Notes under the pieces: generated by a model
Told to the model about the DNA's origin: nothing
Seen by the model: the letters and a program-made list of their open reading frames with translations, nothing else
Databases searched by the model: none
Origin: Marinobacterium lacunae
Lineage (GTDB): Bacteria; Pseudomonadota; Gammaproteobacteria; Pseudomonadales; Balneatricaceae
Reading direction: 5' to 3'
DNA length: 64,000 bases
Assembly (NCBI RefSeq): GCF_000705555.1
Contig: NZ_JMQN01000036.1
Span: forward strand, 124,001 to 188,000
Part shown: positions 27,738 to 37,802 of the stretch, one piece after another
Numbering within the stretch: the stretch's first letter is position 1
Layout: each line of letters opens with the position of its first letter
Translations under genes and position numbers: made by a program

Positions 27738-28532
27738 TCAGCCGATAACACCGGCCAGCGGCGAGGAAGCGCTGGCATAGGCCTTGCGCGGCATGCGCCC
27801 GGCCAGATACGCCTCACGACCCGCTTCGATCGCCTTGCGCATGGCGCTGGCCATCAGCACGGGCTTGTTCGCAGCAGCAATGGCGGTATTCATCAGCACT
27901 CCGGCACAGCCCATTTCCATCGCAACCGCCGCATCGGACGCGGTACCCACTCCCGCATCCACGATAATCGGCACATTGGCCTCTTCCATGATCAGGCGGA
28001 TGTTGTGCGGATTGAGAATGCCAAGGCCAGAACCGATCAGCGAGCCCAGCGGCATCACGGCAACACACCCCATCTCTTCTAGCTGCTTGGCCACGATCGG
28101 ATCATCGTTGGTGTACACCATCACCTTGAAACCGTCCTTGATCAGCGTCTCTGCTGCGGACAGGGTTTCAACAATATTCGGGTAGAGGGTTTTCTGGTCG
28201 CCCAAGACTTCGAGCTTGACCAGATCGTGCCCATCGAGCAGCTCCCGCGCCAGACGACAGGTACGCACAGCGTCCTGAGCGGTGTAGCAACCGGCGGTAT
28301 TGGGCAGGATGGTGTATTTTTCCGGTGACACCACATCGAGAAGGTTCGGTTCATCAGGATTTTGGCCGATATTGGTACGACGCACGGCGACGGTGACAAT
28401 TTCAGCACCGCTGGCGGCGATCGCCTCTCCGGTCTCCTGCAGATCCTTGTACTTTCCGGTACCGACCAGCAAACGGGATTGGTAGGCTTTGCCGGCGATG
28501 ACCAGCGGGTCGTTCAGGTGTTGCTCTGACAT
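27738..28532 (-). CDS. thiG: Thiazole synthase ThiG
   Basis: This 264-aa TIM-barrel enzyme joins deoxyxylulose phosphate, dehydroglycine and ThiS-thiocarboxylate sulfur into the thiamine thiazole. Family text is clear: [101 protein letters not shown]. The ATG at 28532 gives the normal length; an in-frame TTG further up would overlap less well. It lies directly after thiS, which is its sulfur donor. Confidence 0.97.
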   Translation of the reverse strand: MSEQHLNDPLVIAGKAYQSRLLVGTGKYKDLQETGEAIAASGAEIVTVAVRRTNIGQNPDEPNLLDVVSPEKYTILPNTAGCYTAQDAVRTCRLARELLDGHDLVKLEVLGDQKTLYPNIVETLSAAETLIKDGFKVMVYTNDDPIVAKQLEEMGCVAVMPLGSLIGSGLGILNPHNIRLIMEEANVPIIVDAGVGTASDAAVAMEMGCAGVLMNTAIAAANKPVLMASAMRKAIEAGREAYLAGRMPRKAYASASSPLAGVIG

Positions 28533-28582
28533 CTCTCTATCCTGCAATTGATTCTGTTTAAAGACACCCAGGCTCAATGAGC

Positions 28583-28783
28583 TCAGCCGCCACCGATGGC
28601 ATGCACCACCTCGACGCTGTCACCCTCCTTGAGCGGAGTGCTTTCGTGTTCGCTGCGCGGGACGATCTCCATATTCAGCTCTATCGCAATACGCTTGCCC
28701 GCCAGCCCCAACTGGTTTACCAATTCGCCCAGCGTCGCGCATTTACCGGCGTCAAAAGGCTCACCGTTCACCTGAATCTGCAT
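28583..28783 (-). CDS. thiS: Sulfur-carrier protein ThiS
   Basis: This is a 66-aa ubiquitin-like protein ending in the diagnostic Gly-Gly (VVHAIGGG), where ThiF adenylates and sulfur is loaded. It starts MQIQVNGEP, with [13 protein letters not shown] and [14 protein letters not shown], all typical. Its ATG overlaps the stop of the DUF423 gene as TAATG, and thiG follows 50 bp on. No thiF or thiI is nearby. Confidence 0.96.
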   Translation of the reverse strand: MQIQVNGEPFDAGKCATLGELVNQLGLAGKRIAIELNMEIVPRSEHESTPLKEGDSVEVVHAIGGG

Positions 28784-29163
28784 TACGTTTTACCTTGCTT
28801 GAAAACCGCAAAGGCCAGCACCAGCCAGCCCGCCATCAATGATACCCCGCCGATGGGGATGATAATTCCGAGGTAGTGCACCCCTGTCAGCACCAGCGTG
28901 TAAAGGCTGCCGCAAAACAGCAGCATGCCGAGCAGAAACAGCGCCGCACTCAATCGCAGGGGGCGACTGTCGCCACGCAGCTGGAGCACACCCACAGCCA
29001 GCAGCGCGAGCACATGATAGAACTGGTAGGTGACGCCGGTCTGGAATACCTCAAGCAAGCGCGCAGACAGCGCTTCACGCAGTGCATGCGCCGCAAATGC
29101 GCCCAGCATCACAGCCAATGCACCAGCCAATGCTGCACTCAGCAGGGTTAGTCGGGCAGGCAT
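28783..29163 (-). CDS. DUF423-family small membrane protein
   Basis: This 126-aa protein has four TM helices and the family pattern: LLSAALAGALAVMLGAFAAHALREALSARLLEVFQTGVTYQFYH in the first half, then FCGSLYTLVLTG and PIGGVSLMAGWL. The AHALR...TGVxYQFxHxLALL motif defines DUF423 (YgdD-like), whose function is unknown. The ATG at 29163 has CGGAG upstream; a start 30 nt earlier lacks one. It is coupled to thiS by one shared nucleotide, but a role in thiamine synthesis is not implied by the family. Confidence 0.88.
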   Translation of the reverse strand: MPARLTLLSAALAGALAVMLGAFAAHALREALSARLLEVFQTGVTYQFYHVLALLAVGVLQLRGDSRPLRLSAALFLLGMLLFCGSLYTLVLTGVHYLGIIIPIGGVSLMAGWLVLAFAVFKQGKT

Positions 29164-29227
29164 CCCACTACTCCGAAAACAAACAGGGTGCATAGTATAC
29201 GCGCTGAGCCCGACGCGTAAAAACGAC

Positions 29228-29270
29228 AAAGCCGCTGAACTCTCCGTTGCCGGAACGTATCAGCGGCTTT
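29228..29270 (-). terminator. Hairpin after rpoH, probable terminator
   Basis: An 11-bp perfect outer stem (29228-29238 with 29260-29270, AAAGCCGCTGA type) encloses a smaller TCCG/CGGA hairpin. On the minus strand it is followed by a broken T tract (GTCGTTTTT). Confidence 0.65.
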
Positions 29271-29303
29271 AGGCTAAGCGCCAGAATGCCAGCGAGGGCC
29301 GTA

Positions 29304-30158
29304 TCAGGCGACCATCGCCGCCTTGATCTTGTTCATCGCGTTCTTTTCCAGCTGGCGGATACGCTCGGCCGACACACCGTACTGGGCCGCAAGATCATGC
29401 AGCGTCGCTTTCTCTTCATTGAGCCAGCGCTGCATCAGGATATCGCGGCTGCGCTCGTCGAGCGCTTCCATCGCCGCCATCAGCGCCCGCTGGGAGCTCT
29501 CTTCCCAATCGGCGGCTTCAAGCTGACTGGCAGGATCCGCACTGTGATCTTCCAAATACGCCGCCGGTGCCTGCCAGGCACTGTCTTCGTCACTGTCCAC
29601 AGGTGCATCGAACGCGGTATCGGTAGAGGCCAGACGGCCCTCCATCTGACGCACGGTCTTGGCGTCCACACCGAGATCCAGAGCAACGGCCTCGACTTCA
29701 TCGTTGCTCATCCAACCCAGACCTTTCTTCTGCGAACGCAGGTTGAAGAACAACTTGCGCTGGGCCTTGGTGGTCGCAATCTTGACGATACGCCAGTTAC
29801 GCAGGATGAACTCGTGCATCTCGGCCTTGATCCAGTGCACGGCGAAAGATACCAGACGTACACCCATGGTGGGATCGAAGCGTTTGACCGCTTTCATCAA
29901 ACCCACGTTACCTTCCTGAATCAGGTCACCCAAAGGCAGACCGTAACCAGAGTAGCTACGTGCAATATGAACGACGAAGCGCAGGTGCGACATTACCAAC
30001 TGCCGCGCAGCCTCCAGATCGTTCTGGTAATGCAGACGCTCAGCCAGCTCTTTCTCCTCCTCGGCGGTGAGGATAGGTATTGTGCTCACGCTCTGTACGT
30101 AGGCGTCTACATTGCGCCCCGGAGAGAGTTGTTCAACAACTTGTAAGCTCGTGCCCAT
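29304..30158 (-). CDS. rpoH: RNA polymerase heat-shock sigma factor RpoH (sigma-32)
   Basis: This 284-aa sigma factor has region 2 ([38 protein letters not shown] and [20 protein letters not shown]), the RpoH box QRKLFFNLR that separates it from RpoD and RpoS, and region 4 with helix-turn-helix ([27 protein letters not shown]). It directs transcription of chaperone and protease genes. In E. coli its translation is controlled by an mRNA thermometer around the start; I did not establish such folding here. Its position after ftsYEX is the conserved arrangement. Confidence 0.97.
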   Translation of the reverse strand: MGTSLQVVEQLSPGRNVDAYVQSVSTIPILTAEEEKELAERLHYQNDLEAARQLVMSHLRFVVHIARSYSGYGLPLGDLIQEGNVGLMKAVKRFDPTMGVRLVSFAVHWIKAEMHEFILRNWRIVKIATTKAQRKLFFNLRSQKKGLGWMSNDEVEAVALDLGVDAKTVRQMEGRLASTDTAFDAPVDSDEDSAWQAPAAYLEDHSADPASQLEAADWEESSQRALMAAMEALDERSRDILMQRWLNEEKATLHDLAAQYGVSAERIRQLEKNAMNKIKAAMVA

Positions 30159-30304
30159 TTAAGGAGTCACCTCGTAAACATCCAGCAATATGAAACCGGA
30201 ACTAAGACCGGAATCAGGCGGGAAAAGTTCCACCCAAAACCGTTTCAATCCCATTCCGGACCGGAAAAAATAGCGCCTGCCCAGACAAAACGCAACACCT
30301 GTAC

Positions 30305-31306
30305 CTAACCGGGCTCCATGTCACGCAGGTGTCGACCGACCGCGATCCAGGCGCCGCCCAGCCCCAGCAGGATACCGATTAGCAGCAGCGTCAGGGATTC
30401 CGTCGGCCCCAACCCCTGAACGACATAGCCATTGAGGTAGAGTGCGGCAAGCGCCTGCACAGGCTCAGAGATCAGAGCCAGCGCCAGTTGCGCCAGTAAC
30501 CATGCCAACAGCGCACCAAAGGCACCAAACCATATGCCGCTGTACAGAAACGGCCGACGCACCCAGGCGTCGGTTGCGCCGACCATCTTGCTGACCAGAA
30601 TCTCGTCACGGCGGCTTTCTATGGTCATCCGCACGGTGTTGCCAACCACCAGCAGCACAGTGAGCGACAGCAAGCCGCCCAGCACCCAAGCACCCCGCTC
30701 GGCCAGTGCCATGAAGGCCCCGAGCCTGCGTACCCACTCAAGATCCAGCCGCGCCTCTTCTACCTCGGGCAGTGCAGCCAACTCCTGCTGCAGCTGCTGT
30801 AGCTGATCGGGCTCTTCGGTACCGGGAATCAGTGTAATCACGGCGGGTAGCGGATTGCTGTCGAAAAAGTCGAGCAGATCGTCAAAACGTGTATAGGCTT
30901 TGAAATCGGCCAGTCCCTTGTCCCGGCTGATCAGCTCAACCGAGATGAGATCATCGCGCAGCAGCAGTTCTCGACTGAAGCTGTCGACTCGCTCATCACT
31001 CAGCGACACATCCAGATACAGCGAGATATGCGGATCGGTATCGAGACCCGCCGTCAGTTGCTCGACATTTTTCAGTGCCGTGAAAATGAAGCCGGGTAGC
31101 GCCAGCGCAATCGCAAGAACCGCCAAAGTCATCAACGAGGCCAGCGGGGTGCTCCAAAGTCGTACCAGCGCCTGAGCCGCCACCTCATAATGATGGCGCA
31201 GCCAACCTCGCAGCCGGTCAGCAACACCGACACGGTGCTGCACGGCACCTCGGGGTGGCATCCGCCCCTTTGTCTGGGACTGCGGGCTCTTGCGCTCAGT
31301 AGCCAT
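30305..31306 (-). CDS. ftsX: Cell division protein FtsX
   Basis: This 333-aa membrane partner of FtsE has a cytoplasmic N-tail, TM1 (about 50-75), a periplasmic loop of about 100 residues (DPHISLYLDVSLSDERVDSF, TRFDDLLDFFDSNPLP, LPEVEEARLDLEWVRRL), then three TM helices. FtsEX uses ATP to activate murein hydrolases at the septum through EnvC, whose gene is also in this window (61672-62808). The start at 31306 overlaps the ftsE end by 11 nt; a longer version would extend 36 nt further into ftsE. Confidence 0.95.
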   Translation of the reverse strand: MATERKSPQSQTKGRMPPRGAVQHRVGVADRLRGWLRHHYEVAAQALVRLWSTPLASLMTLAVLAIALALPGFIFTALKNVEQLTAGLDTDPHISLYLDVSLSDERVDSFSRELLLRDDLISVELISRDKGLADFKAYTRFDDLLDFFDSNPLPAVITLIPGTEEPDQLQQLQQELAALPEVEEARLDLEWVRRLGAFMALAERGAWVLGGLLSLTVLLVVGNTVRMTIESRRDEILVSKMVGATDAWVRRPFLYSGIWFGAFGALLAWLLAQLALALISEPVQALAALYLNGYVVQGLGPTESLTLLLIGILLGLGGAWIAVGRHLRDMEPG

Positions 31307-31964
31307 CGGACACCAACCGTCCAGCCTGCAGAGAGAGCACACGGTGCTGCAGGCGATTGATCAGGGATAGGTCATGGCTGGCGATCAGCACCGTAGTACC
31401 GATACGGTTGAACTGTTCGAACAGGTGCATGATGTCCTCGGACAACTCGGGGTCCAGGTTACCGGTCGGCTCGTCGGCCAGCAGCAGCTTGGGCTTGTGT
31501 ACGATGGCACGGGCAATGCCGACCCGCTGCTGCTCGCCGCTGGAGAGCGTAATCGGGTTCAGCTTCTCCCGCGACAACAGCCCCACCTTGTCCAATGCCG
31601 CCCGCACACGCCGCGCCGCGTCCACCGGATCATAGCCCGATATCTGCAGCGGCAGGGCCACATTGTCGAACACGCTGCGATCAAACAGCAGCTGGTGATT
31701 CTGGAACACAACGCCGATCTCGCGGCGATGAAAGGGGATCTGCTTGCGCGGCAGTTTGGTCAGGTCTCGATCCCCGACCCAGACGCCTCCGCGGCTGGGC
31801 CGCTCCATCAGCATGATCAGCTTCAGCAGGGTGCTCTTGCCGGCGCCGGAGTGACCGGTCAGAAAGGCGAGTTCGCCCGATTCAAGGGTGAAATCGAGCC
31901 CCACCAGCGCATCATGGCCGTTGGGGTAACGCTTGCCGACATTGCTGAAGCGGATCGCGGTCAT
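31296..31964 (-). CDS. ftsE: Cell division ATP-binding protein FtsE
   Basis: This 222-aa ABC ATPase has Walker A TGHSGAGKST, Q-loop VVFQNHQLL, an ABC signature LSSGEQQRVGIARA (SSGEQ for SGGEQ), Walker B LLLADEPTGNLDP and the H-loop ASHD. It powers FtsX in septal peptidoglycan remodelling. It lies 8 bp after ftsY and overlaps ftsX, giving the conserved ftsYEX operon. Confidence 0.97.
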   Translation of the reverse strand: MTAIRFSNVGKRYPNGHDALVGLDFTLESGELAFLTGHSGAGKSTLLKLIMLMERPSRGGVWVGDRDLTKLPRKQIPFHRREIGVVFQNHQLLFDRSVFDNVALPLQISGYDPVDAARRVRAALDKVGLLSREKLNPITLSSGEQQRVGIARAIVHKPKLLLADEPTGNLDPELSEDIMHLFEQFNRIGTTVLIASHDLSLINRLQHRVLSLQAGRLVSDGY

Positions 31965-31972
31965 AATCGCTC

Positions 31973-33517
31973 TTAATCGAACAGGGCCTTGACGAACTCG
32001 TTCGCCTCGAATGGGCGCAGATCATCGACCTGCTCACCAACGCCAATAAAGCGGATCGGCAAGCCAAACTGTTTGGCGATGGCGAAAATGATGCCGCCCT
32101 TGGCGGTGCCATCAAGTTTGGTCAGGGTGATACCCGTGACACCCACCGCTTCCTTGAACTGCTTGGCCTGACTGATCGCATTCTGCCCGGTGCCGGCATC
32201 GAGTACCAGCATCACCTCATGCGGTGCGCTCGGGTCGATCTTCTGCATGACGCGAACGACTTTCTGCAGCTCCTGCATCAGATTGTCCTTGTTCTGCAGG
32301 CGCCCGGCCGTATCGGCGATCAACACATCCACTCCCTTCGCCTTGGCCGACTGCAGGGCATCGAACAGCACCGATGCTGAATCAGCCCCTGTGTGCTGAG
32401 CCACCACCGGCACATTATTGCGCTCGCCCCAAACCTGAAGCTGCTCAACCGCCGCGGCACGGAAGGTATCGCCCGCCGCCAGCATCACCGATTTGCCTTC
32501 GCTCTGGTAGCGTTTGGCCAGCTTGCCGATCGTTGTGGTCTTGCCCACCCCGTTGACACCAACCATCAGGATAACTGCCGGGCTCTTGTCTTGTGGCAAC
32601 CGCAACGGATGTTCGACACCTCCCAGTAGTTCTGCGAGCTCCTCCTTGAGAGCCTCACGCAGCGCTTCGGGATCCTTCAGCTGCTTGCGCGCTACCCGTT
32701 CGGTCAGGCGAGTGACGATCTCGGTCGTCGCCTCGACACCCACATCGGCCATCAGCAGCAGCGTTTCGATCTCTTCAAGCAGATCGTCATCGATCTCCTT
32801 GGCGCCGAGAAACAGGCTGCCAAGCTGTTCGGTCAGGCCGGATTTGGTGCGGCTAAGGCCGCTTTTGATCCGTTCGAACAGGCGGGTCTGGCGCGCTTCG
32901 CCCTGCTCAGCTTCAGCCTTGGCAGCCGCCTCTGCCGCTGCTTTCTCGGCCTCGACACGGGCTTTCTCCGCTGCTTCACGCTCGGCCTGTTCGGCCGCAG
33001 CCTTCGCGGCCACCGCTTCCTCTTCGGCTTTCTGCCGTGCGGCGGCTTCAGCGGCGGCCTTCTCCGCTTCGGCCTGCTCCAGCGCCTGACGCTCCGCCTC
33101 TGCGCGCTCCTGCGCCAGCTGCTCGGCCTCGTCTGCAACGTCTGCTTCCGGCTCGACTGCCTCTGGCTCCGGCTGCTCCGGCTCTACCTCAACAAAGGCT
33201 TCAGGCTTGGCTTCGACAGGCGTCTCGACTTCCAGCGCACTTTCAACAGCCACTTCAGTTTGAGTACGGGCTTCGGTCGTATCCTGCTCGGTCTCAACCG
33301 GCGCGCTTCCAGCCCCATCGGCCACTTGTCGCGACTCGACGGTTTCACGCGCTTCAGTCTCCACAGCGGATGTCGGGGACGCCTGCTGCTCGGTTTTGCT
33401 ACCACGCAGGTACAGGTAAATGACCAACAGGATGACGAAGGCCAGCGCACCAGCGCCGTAAGGGAGTAAATTAGGATCCAGCCCGTTATCGAGCATCCAG
33501 GTGTAGAGTGCTTCCAT
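31973..33517 (-). CDS. ftsY: Signal recognition particle receptor FtsY
   Basis: This 514-aa GTPase receives SRP-ribosome complexes at the inner membrane. Domains: a hydrophobic helix at 19-38 (LALVFILL-type), an acidic Ala/Glu/Gln-rich A domain at about 40-210 with long coiled-coil-like AEAEKAAAEAAA repeats, the N domain (about 212-300) and the G domain with G1 GVNGVGKTT (320-328), DTFRAAAVEQL, G3 DTAGR, G4 TKLDGTAKGG and the closing GVGEQVDDLRPF. E. coli FtsY has no real TM helix, so the N-terminal one suggests direct anchoring in this lineage. It is first in the ftsYEX operon. Confidence 0.96.
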   Translation of the reverse strand: MEALYTWMLDNGLDPNLLPYGAGALAFVILLVIYLYLRGSKTEQQASPTSAVETEARETVESRQVADGAGSAPVETEQDTTEARTQTEVAVESALEVETPVEAKPEAFVEVEPEQPEPEAVEPEADVADEAEQLAQERAEAERQALEQAEAEKAAAEAAARQKAEEEAVAAKAAAEQAEREAAEKARVEAEKAAAEAAAKAEAEQGEARQTRLFERIKSGLSRTKSGLTEQLGSLFLGAKEIDDDLLEEIETLLLMADVGVEATTEIVTRLTERVARKQLKDPEALREALKEELAELLGGVEHPLRLPQDKSPAVILMVGVNGVGKTTTIGKLAKRYQSEGKSVMLAAGDTFRAAAVEQLQVWGERNNVPVVAQHTGADSASVLFDALQSAKAKGVDVLIADTAGRLQNKDNLMQELQKVVRVMQKIDPSAPHEVMLVLDAGTGQNAISQAKQFKEAVGVTGITLTKLDGTAKGGIIFAIAKQFGLPIRFIGVGEQVDDLRPFEANEFVKALFD

Positions 33518-33642
33518 AAATTCTGTAGTATCCGGATAACAGGGACGACCAGCCTCGACGCTTGCGCCCCATTCGATGAAATTCCAAAGCGCGTTATCTT
33601 ACCATAGCGGCGCGCTTACTTAAGCGAAGGACGCATAAAGCT

Positions 33643-34821
33643 TTGGTCAAAGTCCGACAGCAGCCGCTCTTCAACCGACGTTACCTGATGATTCTTATCT
33701 GGGTATTACCGATCGTGATCCTGATTCTGCATCGCGCCGGACAACAGCCCAGCCCTCTGGACCAGATCCATTGGCAGAAAGCATTGGGCTACCTGATGCC
33801 TGACAAGCGCTCAGGTTATCAGCTCAAGCTGATACTGCCTCTGCAGAATACGGCCAGTGATGAGGCCTGGGTCGCCAACCAGTCAGTGGAACGCGCGCTT
33901 GCCCAGCGACTCGAAAGCCCGTCCGTGCAACAGCGGCTCAATGAGATACAGTGGCAGGCCCGGCTGGAGCGGCGCAGCCACTACCGGAGCGTTATCTTTC
34001 ATATGGCCAACGCCCCCAGGCCCGAGCAGCTTCAATCCATAGTGAGCATCCTGTCTCAGCCTGCCCCTGTCGATTGGAGCGCGTTGCAGAAGCGTCTGCA
34101 GGCTGAACGTTATCTGAACAGTCAGTCGGCCGAAGACCGCCTGCTGGCCGCCTTTGGCGACCAGTTGCGAACCAATACCCACGCCGCTGATCTCTATGCC
34201 GGACTGTGGACAACGCCCCTCCGCCGCATTCTGATCGGAGAAGGATTGAACAACTCAGATACAAGCGTACCTCCGACAGCCGATGGCGTACCCTTATCGA
34301 CACCTCAGGCCGGTACACTGATAATTCCCGCCACCGGCAGCCGTCTGGATACTCGCTGGGAGCTGCTCGCCCAACCTATCCCCGCGCCGCACGATGGCGC
34401 ATCACTTGCTCGGCAACGCCTCGGCGCCGAGCTGGTGTCGCACCTTTTATCGCGCATGGCGCCCGCTGACGCCGATTACCGCTGGCTCTGGCACCCCCTG
34501 GCAACCGGAGGGTATCGCGCGTTGTTGCTGCATCAGTGGACAGCGCCGCTGCCCGATGGTGATCGTCTGGCGGAGCAGCTCGATCAAGCGCTACTTGATG
34601 AGACCCGCAGCACCCTGCTCAATCAACTCGACGTGCTAGAGGCGCAGACACCCGAGCAGTGGCTGGATCTGGTTGCGCTCTATCGCATGCCGCTGGACAG
34701 TCACACGGCGTTTCGCGCTACACTTGAATCCCTGAATCTCACGCAGGCGCGCCAACTGCTCACCGATACGCTGGTGCCTGCCCAGAGCCTCCATATTCGA
34801 TTTAACACCGCTGGACACTGA
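33643..34821 (+). CDS. Membrane-anchored M16-like protein without catalytic motif
   Basis: This 392-aa protein has an N-terminal membrane anchor (about 15-30) followed by a region that weakly resembles an M16 peptidase fold, with pairs such as LPLQNTASDEAWV, AERYLNSQSAEDRLLAAFGD and LGAELVSHLLSRM. The zinc motif HxxEH is absent. In related genomes the slot between ftsY and rsmD holds one or two M16-family genes; here there is one, about the size of a single half. The call rests on position plus weak similarity. The start is a TTG with AAGGA ten bases upstream; an ATG at 33688 would cut into the anchor. It is followed 4 bp later by rsmD. Confidence 0.6.
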   Translation: MVKVRQQPLFNRRYLMILIWVLPIVILILHRAGQQPSPLDQIHWQKALGYLMPDKRSGYQLKLILPLQNTASDEAWVANQSVERALAQRLESPSVQQRLNEIQWQARLERRSHYRSVIFHMANAPRPEQLQSIVSILSQPAPVDWSALQKRLQAERYLNSQSAEDRLLAAFGDQLRTNTHAADLYAGLWTTPLRRILIGEGLNNSDTSVPPTADGVPLSTPQAGTLIIPATGSRLDTRWELLAQPIPAPHDGASLARQRLGAELVSHLLSRMAPADADYRWLWHPLATGGYRALLLHQWTAPLPDGDRLAEQLDQALLDETRSTLLNQLDVLEAQTPEQWLDLVALYRMPLDSHTAFRATLESLNLTQARQLLTDTLVPAQSLHIRFNTAGH

Positions 34822-34825
34822 CCTG

Positions 34826-35443
34826 ATGAGCCGCCGCAACCACTCAGCACGCCCCCGCCAACCCGACGCCTCTGAAGCTGTACTTCGCATCATTGGTGGC
34901 CAGTGGCGCAGCCGCAAGGTCAGCTTTCCCGAAATCGAGGGACTGCGTCCGACGCCGGATCGAGTGAGGGAAACATTGTTCAACTGGTTGCAGGGCGTAA
35001 CCGATGGCGCCCGTTGTCTGGATCTGTGCGCCGGTAGCGGAGCCTTGGGGTTGGAGGCATTGTCCCGAGGTGCTGCGTCCGTCACCTTCGTCGACCGCTC
35101 ACCGCAGGTCGCCCGCGCACTGCAGGCCAACCTTCAGCTGCTTAAGGCGCAGAATGCAGAAGTAATCACCGCCGCCGCGCTGGACTGGCTGGATGCCCGG
35201 CCCACCGACGAGTCCGAGCGGTTCGATCTGGTCTTTATGGACCCCCCATTTCGTCAGGGCCTGATCGCGCCGTTATGCGCGCTGCTGGAGAGCCGAAACC
35301 TGCTAGCGGCCCGGGCGATGATCTACATCGAATGTGAACGGGAGTTGACGCTGCCCCCCCTTCCTTCGGATTGGCAGCTGTATCGGGAGAAGCAGGCAGG
35401 TCAGGTCAGCTACCGACTGTACGAACGCCTGTCAGAGCATTGA
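34826..35443 (+). CDS. rsmD: 16S rRNA (guanine-966-N2)-methyltransferase RsmD
   Basis: This 205-aa enzyme methylates G966 of 16S rRNA. It has the family opening LRIIGGQWRSRKV...GLRPTPDRVRETLFNWL, the SAM loop LDLCAGSGALGLEALSRGA, VTFVDRS and the catalytic DPPF in FMDPPFRQG. It lies 4 bp after the M16-like gene. Its last 12 bp overlap the end of the opposite-strand TetR gene. Confidence 0.95.
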   Translation: MSRRNHSARPRQPDASEAVLRIIGGQWRSRKVSFPEIEGLRPTPDRVRETLFNWLQGVTDGARCLDLCAGSGALGLEALSRGAASVTFVDRSPQVARALQANLQLLKAQNAEVITAAALDWLDARPTDESERFDLVFMDPPFRQGLIAPLCALLESRNLLAARAMIYIECERELTLPPLPSDWQLYREKQAGQVSYRLYERLSEH

Positions 35444-36064
35444 GGGTTTGAGCGCCCTCAGGCCTTCGAGTTGGATTGTCATCAGACACTCCACTTGCAC
35501 CCCGAGGTCAAACTGCTCGGGCAAGGTCAGCCAGAGATCAATGGCACCGACCAGCGCAATCATCATGCTGGCACTGATCTGGTCCAGATCCAGTTTTTTT
35601 CGCAGTTGTTTCTGTTTGCGCGCCTGCTTCAAAAAATAGTGCAGGTAGTTTTGCCAGGTTTCCAACTGGCCGTTCAAAACTGGCTGCAAAGGCCTCAGCT
35701 CCGGTGAGCAAGCCCGCCCGTAGTGGAACAGCCGATAGATATTGCGCGCCCGGGCATCCTGAGTGAGCTGTCTAAGGCTGTTGCGCACAAAGGCCTCCAG
35801 TGCACCCAACGCATCCTGCTGCACCGCCTGTCGCTGCTCCAGATAGTGGCGTTCAAAGGGGAGCTCGCACTGGGACAGCAGCTGAACCAGCAGATCCTGC
35901 TTGTTTCGGAAATGCCAATACATGGCGCCGTGGGTCACCCCCGCCTGCGCCGCTATCTGTTTCATGGTAACCGCTTCCGGTCCCTGTGCTGCAAACAGCA
36001 CCAACGCCGTATCAAGCAATGCTTGCCGGGTTGCTTCCGCGTCTTCGCGGCTACGCCTGACCAC
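35432..36064 (-). CDS. TetR/AcrR-family transcriptional regulator
   Basis: This 210-aa repressor-type protein starts with the AcrR-like RRSREDAEATRQALLDTALVLFAAQG, an HTH (VTMKQIAAQAGVTHGAMYWHFRNKQDLL) and a ligand-binding C-terminal helical domain resembling the AcrR/TtgR group. I chose the GTG at 36064 because AAGGAGAGG lies 4-6 nt upstream; the longer TTG-started frame reads through that ribosome site. AcrR-type regulators normally sit by RND efflux genes, but none is here (neighbours rsmD, coaD), so its targets are unknown. Confidence 0.9.
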   Translation of the reverse strand: MVRRSREDAEATRQALLDTALVLFAAQGPEAVTMKQIAAQAGVTHGAMYWHFRNKQDLLVQLLSQCELPFERHYLEQRQAVQQDALGALEAFVRNSLRQLTQDARARNIYRLFHYGRACSPELRPLQPVLNGQLETWQNYLHYFLKQARKQKQLRKKLDLDQISASMMIALVGAIDLWLTLPEQFDLGVQVECLMTIQLEGLRALKPSML

Positions 36065-36913
<849 letters not shown>

Positions 36914-36918
36914 CTTGA

Positions 36919-37194
<276 letters not shown>

Positions 37195-37214
37195 ACGCCC
37201 GCGATCGGCCACAC

Positions 37215-37245
37215 AAAAAACGGCAGGTTCAACCTGCCGTTTTTT
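37215..37245. terminator. Bidirectional terminator after ferredoxin
   Basis: A 13-bp stem (37215-37227 with 37233-37245) including a CGGCAGG core and A6/T6 ends, with a 5-nt loop; shared with the convergent DUF501 gene. Confidence 0.9.
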
Positions 37246-37266
37246 GTTGTCTATCCCTCACCCGCG

Positions 37267-37782
37267 TCAGAGCTTCAACTCTGCCAGACGCTCGTTCAAC
37301 CCGAACACCTCATCCATTTTCCGACCGACCAGGTTGTCGCCCACCAGATGATGGGCATATTGCATGTGCAGACAGCGCACCTTGTCCCACTGGGCAATGC
37401 CGCCGATGCCGTAGCGGTGATACAGATCACTGAAGCCCAGCGCTTCGATGCGCGCACGATCCTCCGGGTCCATCAGGCGCCAGCGCAGGTCGACATAGGC
37501 TTGCTGTTGCTGCATATACTGCTGCCGAAGCACCTCGTCATCAGCCAGCGCCTGCTCAATCTGCTTGACCCAACCGCCCGTTTCGATCTCGGCGATCATC
37601 TGGTAGAGATCGCGCGAACAGAGCCAATAAAGTGTCGGGAACGGCTTGTCATCGATCAGTGAACGCATCTGCAACACAACAGGTACGCCCTGCTCGGTGG
37701 CATACGCGATAGCCGCTATCCCGCGCGGTTTACGCCCTAGCTGACGTTCAATCATGACAAGTTGTTCAGCAGTCGGCTGCAT
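37267..37782 (-). CDS. DUF501-family protein
   Basis: This 171-aa soluble protein has DUF501 features: IERQLGRKPRGIAAIAYATEQGVPVVLQMRSLIDDKPFPTLYWLCSRDLYQMIAEIETGGW, then a helical acidic part and a C-terminal GIGGIAQWDKVRCLHMQYAHHLVGDNLVG. The strong HxxxAHHLxxxxNxVG block near the end is conserved in the family. The function is unknown. It lies 20 bp after the recG stop on the same strand, so it is likely the last gene of the oxyR-recG unit. Confidence 0.85.
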   Translation of the reverse strand: MQPTAEQLVMIERQLGRKPRGIAAIAYATEQGVPVVLQMRSLIDDKPFPTLYWLCSRDLYQMIAEIETGGWVKQIEQALADDEVLRQQYMQQQQAYVDLRWRLMDPEDRARIEALGFSDLYHRYGIGGIAQWDKVRCLHMQYAHHLVGDNLVGRKMDEVFGLNERLAELKL

Positions 37783-37802
37783 CTGAATCCCGTTCCAGTC
37801 TG

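Noticed and set aside
28533-28577. Longer thiG start at TTG 28577
   Set aside because: Adds 15 residues not typical of ThiG; the ATG at 28532 gives the family's usual N-terminus.
32833-33138. Frame rich in Arg/Pro opposite or within the ftsY A domain
   Set aside because: Out-of-frame reading of the repetitive Ala/Glu coding region.
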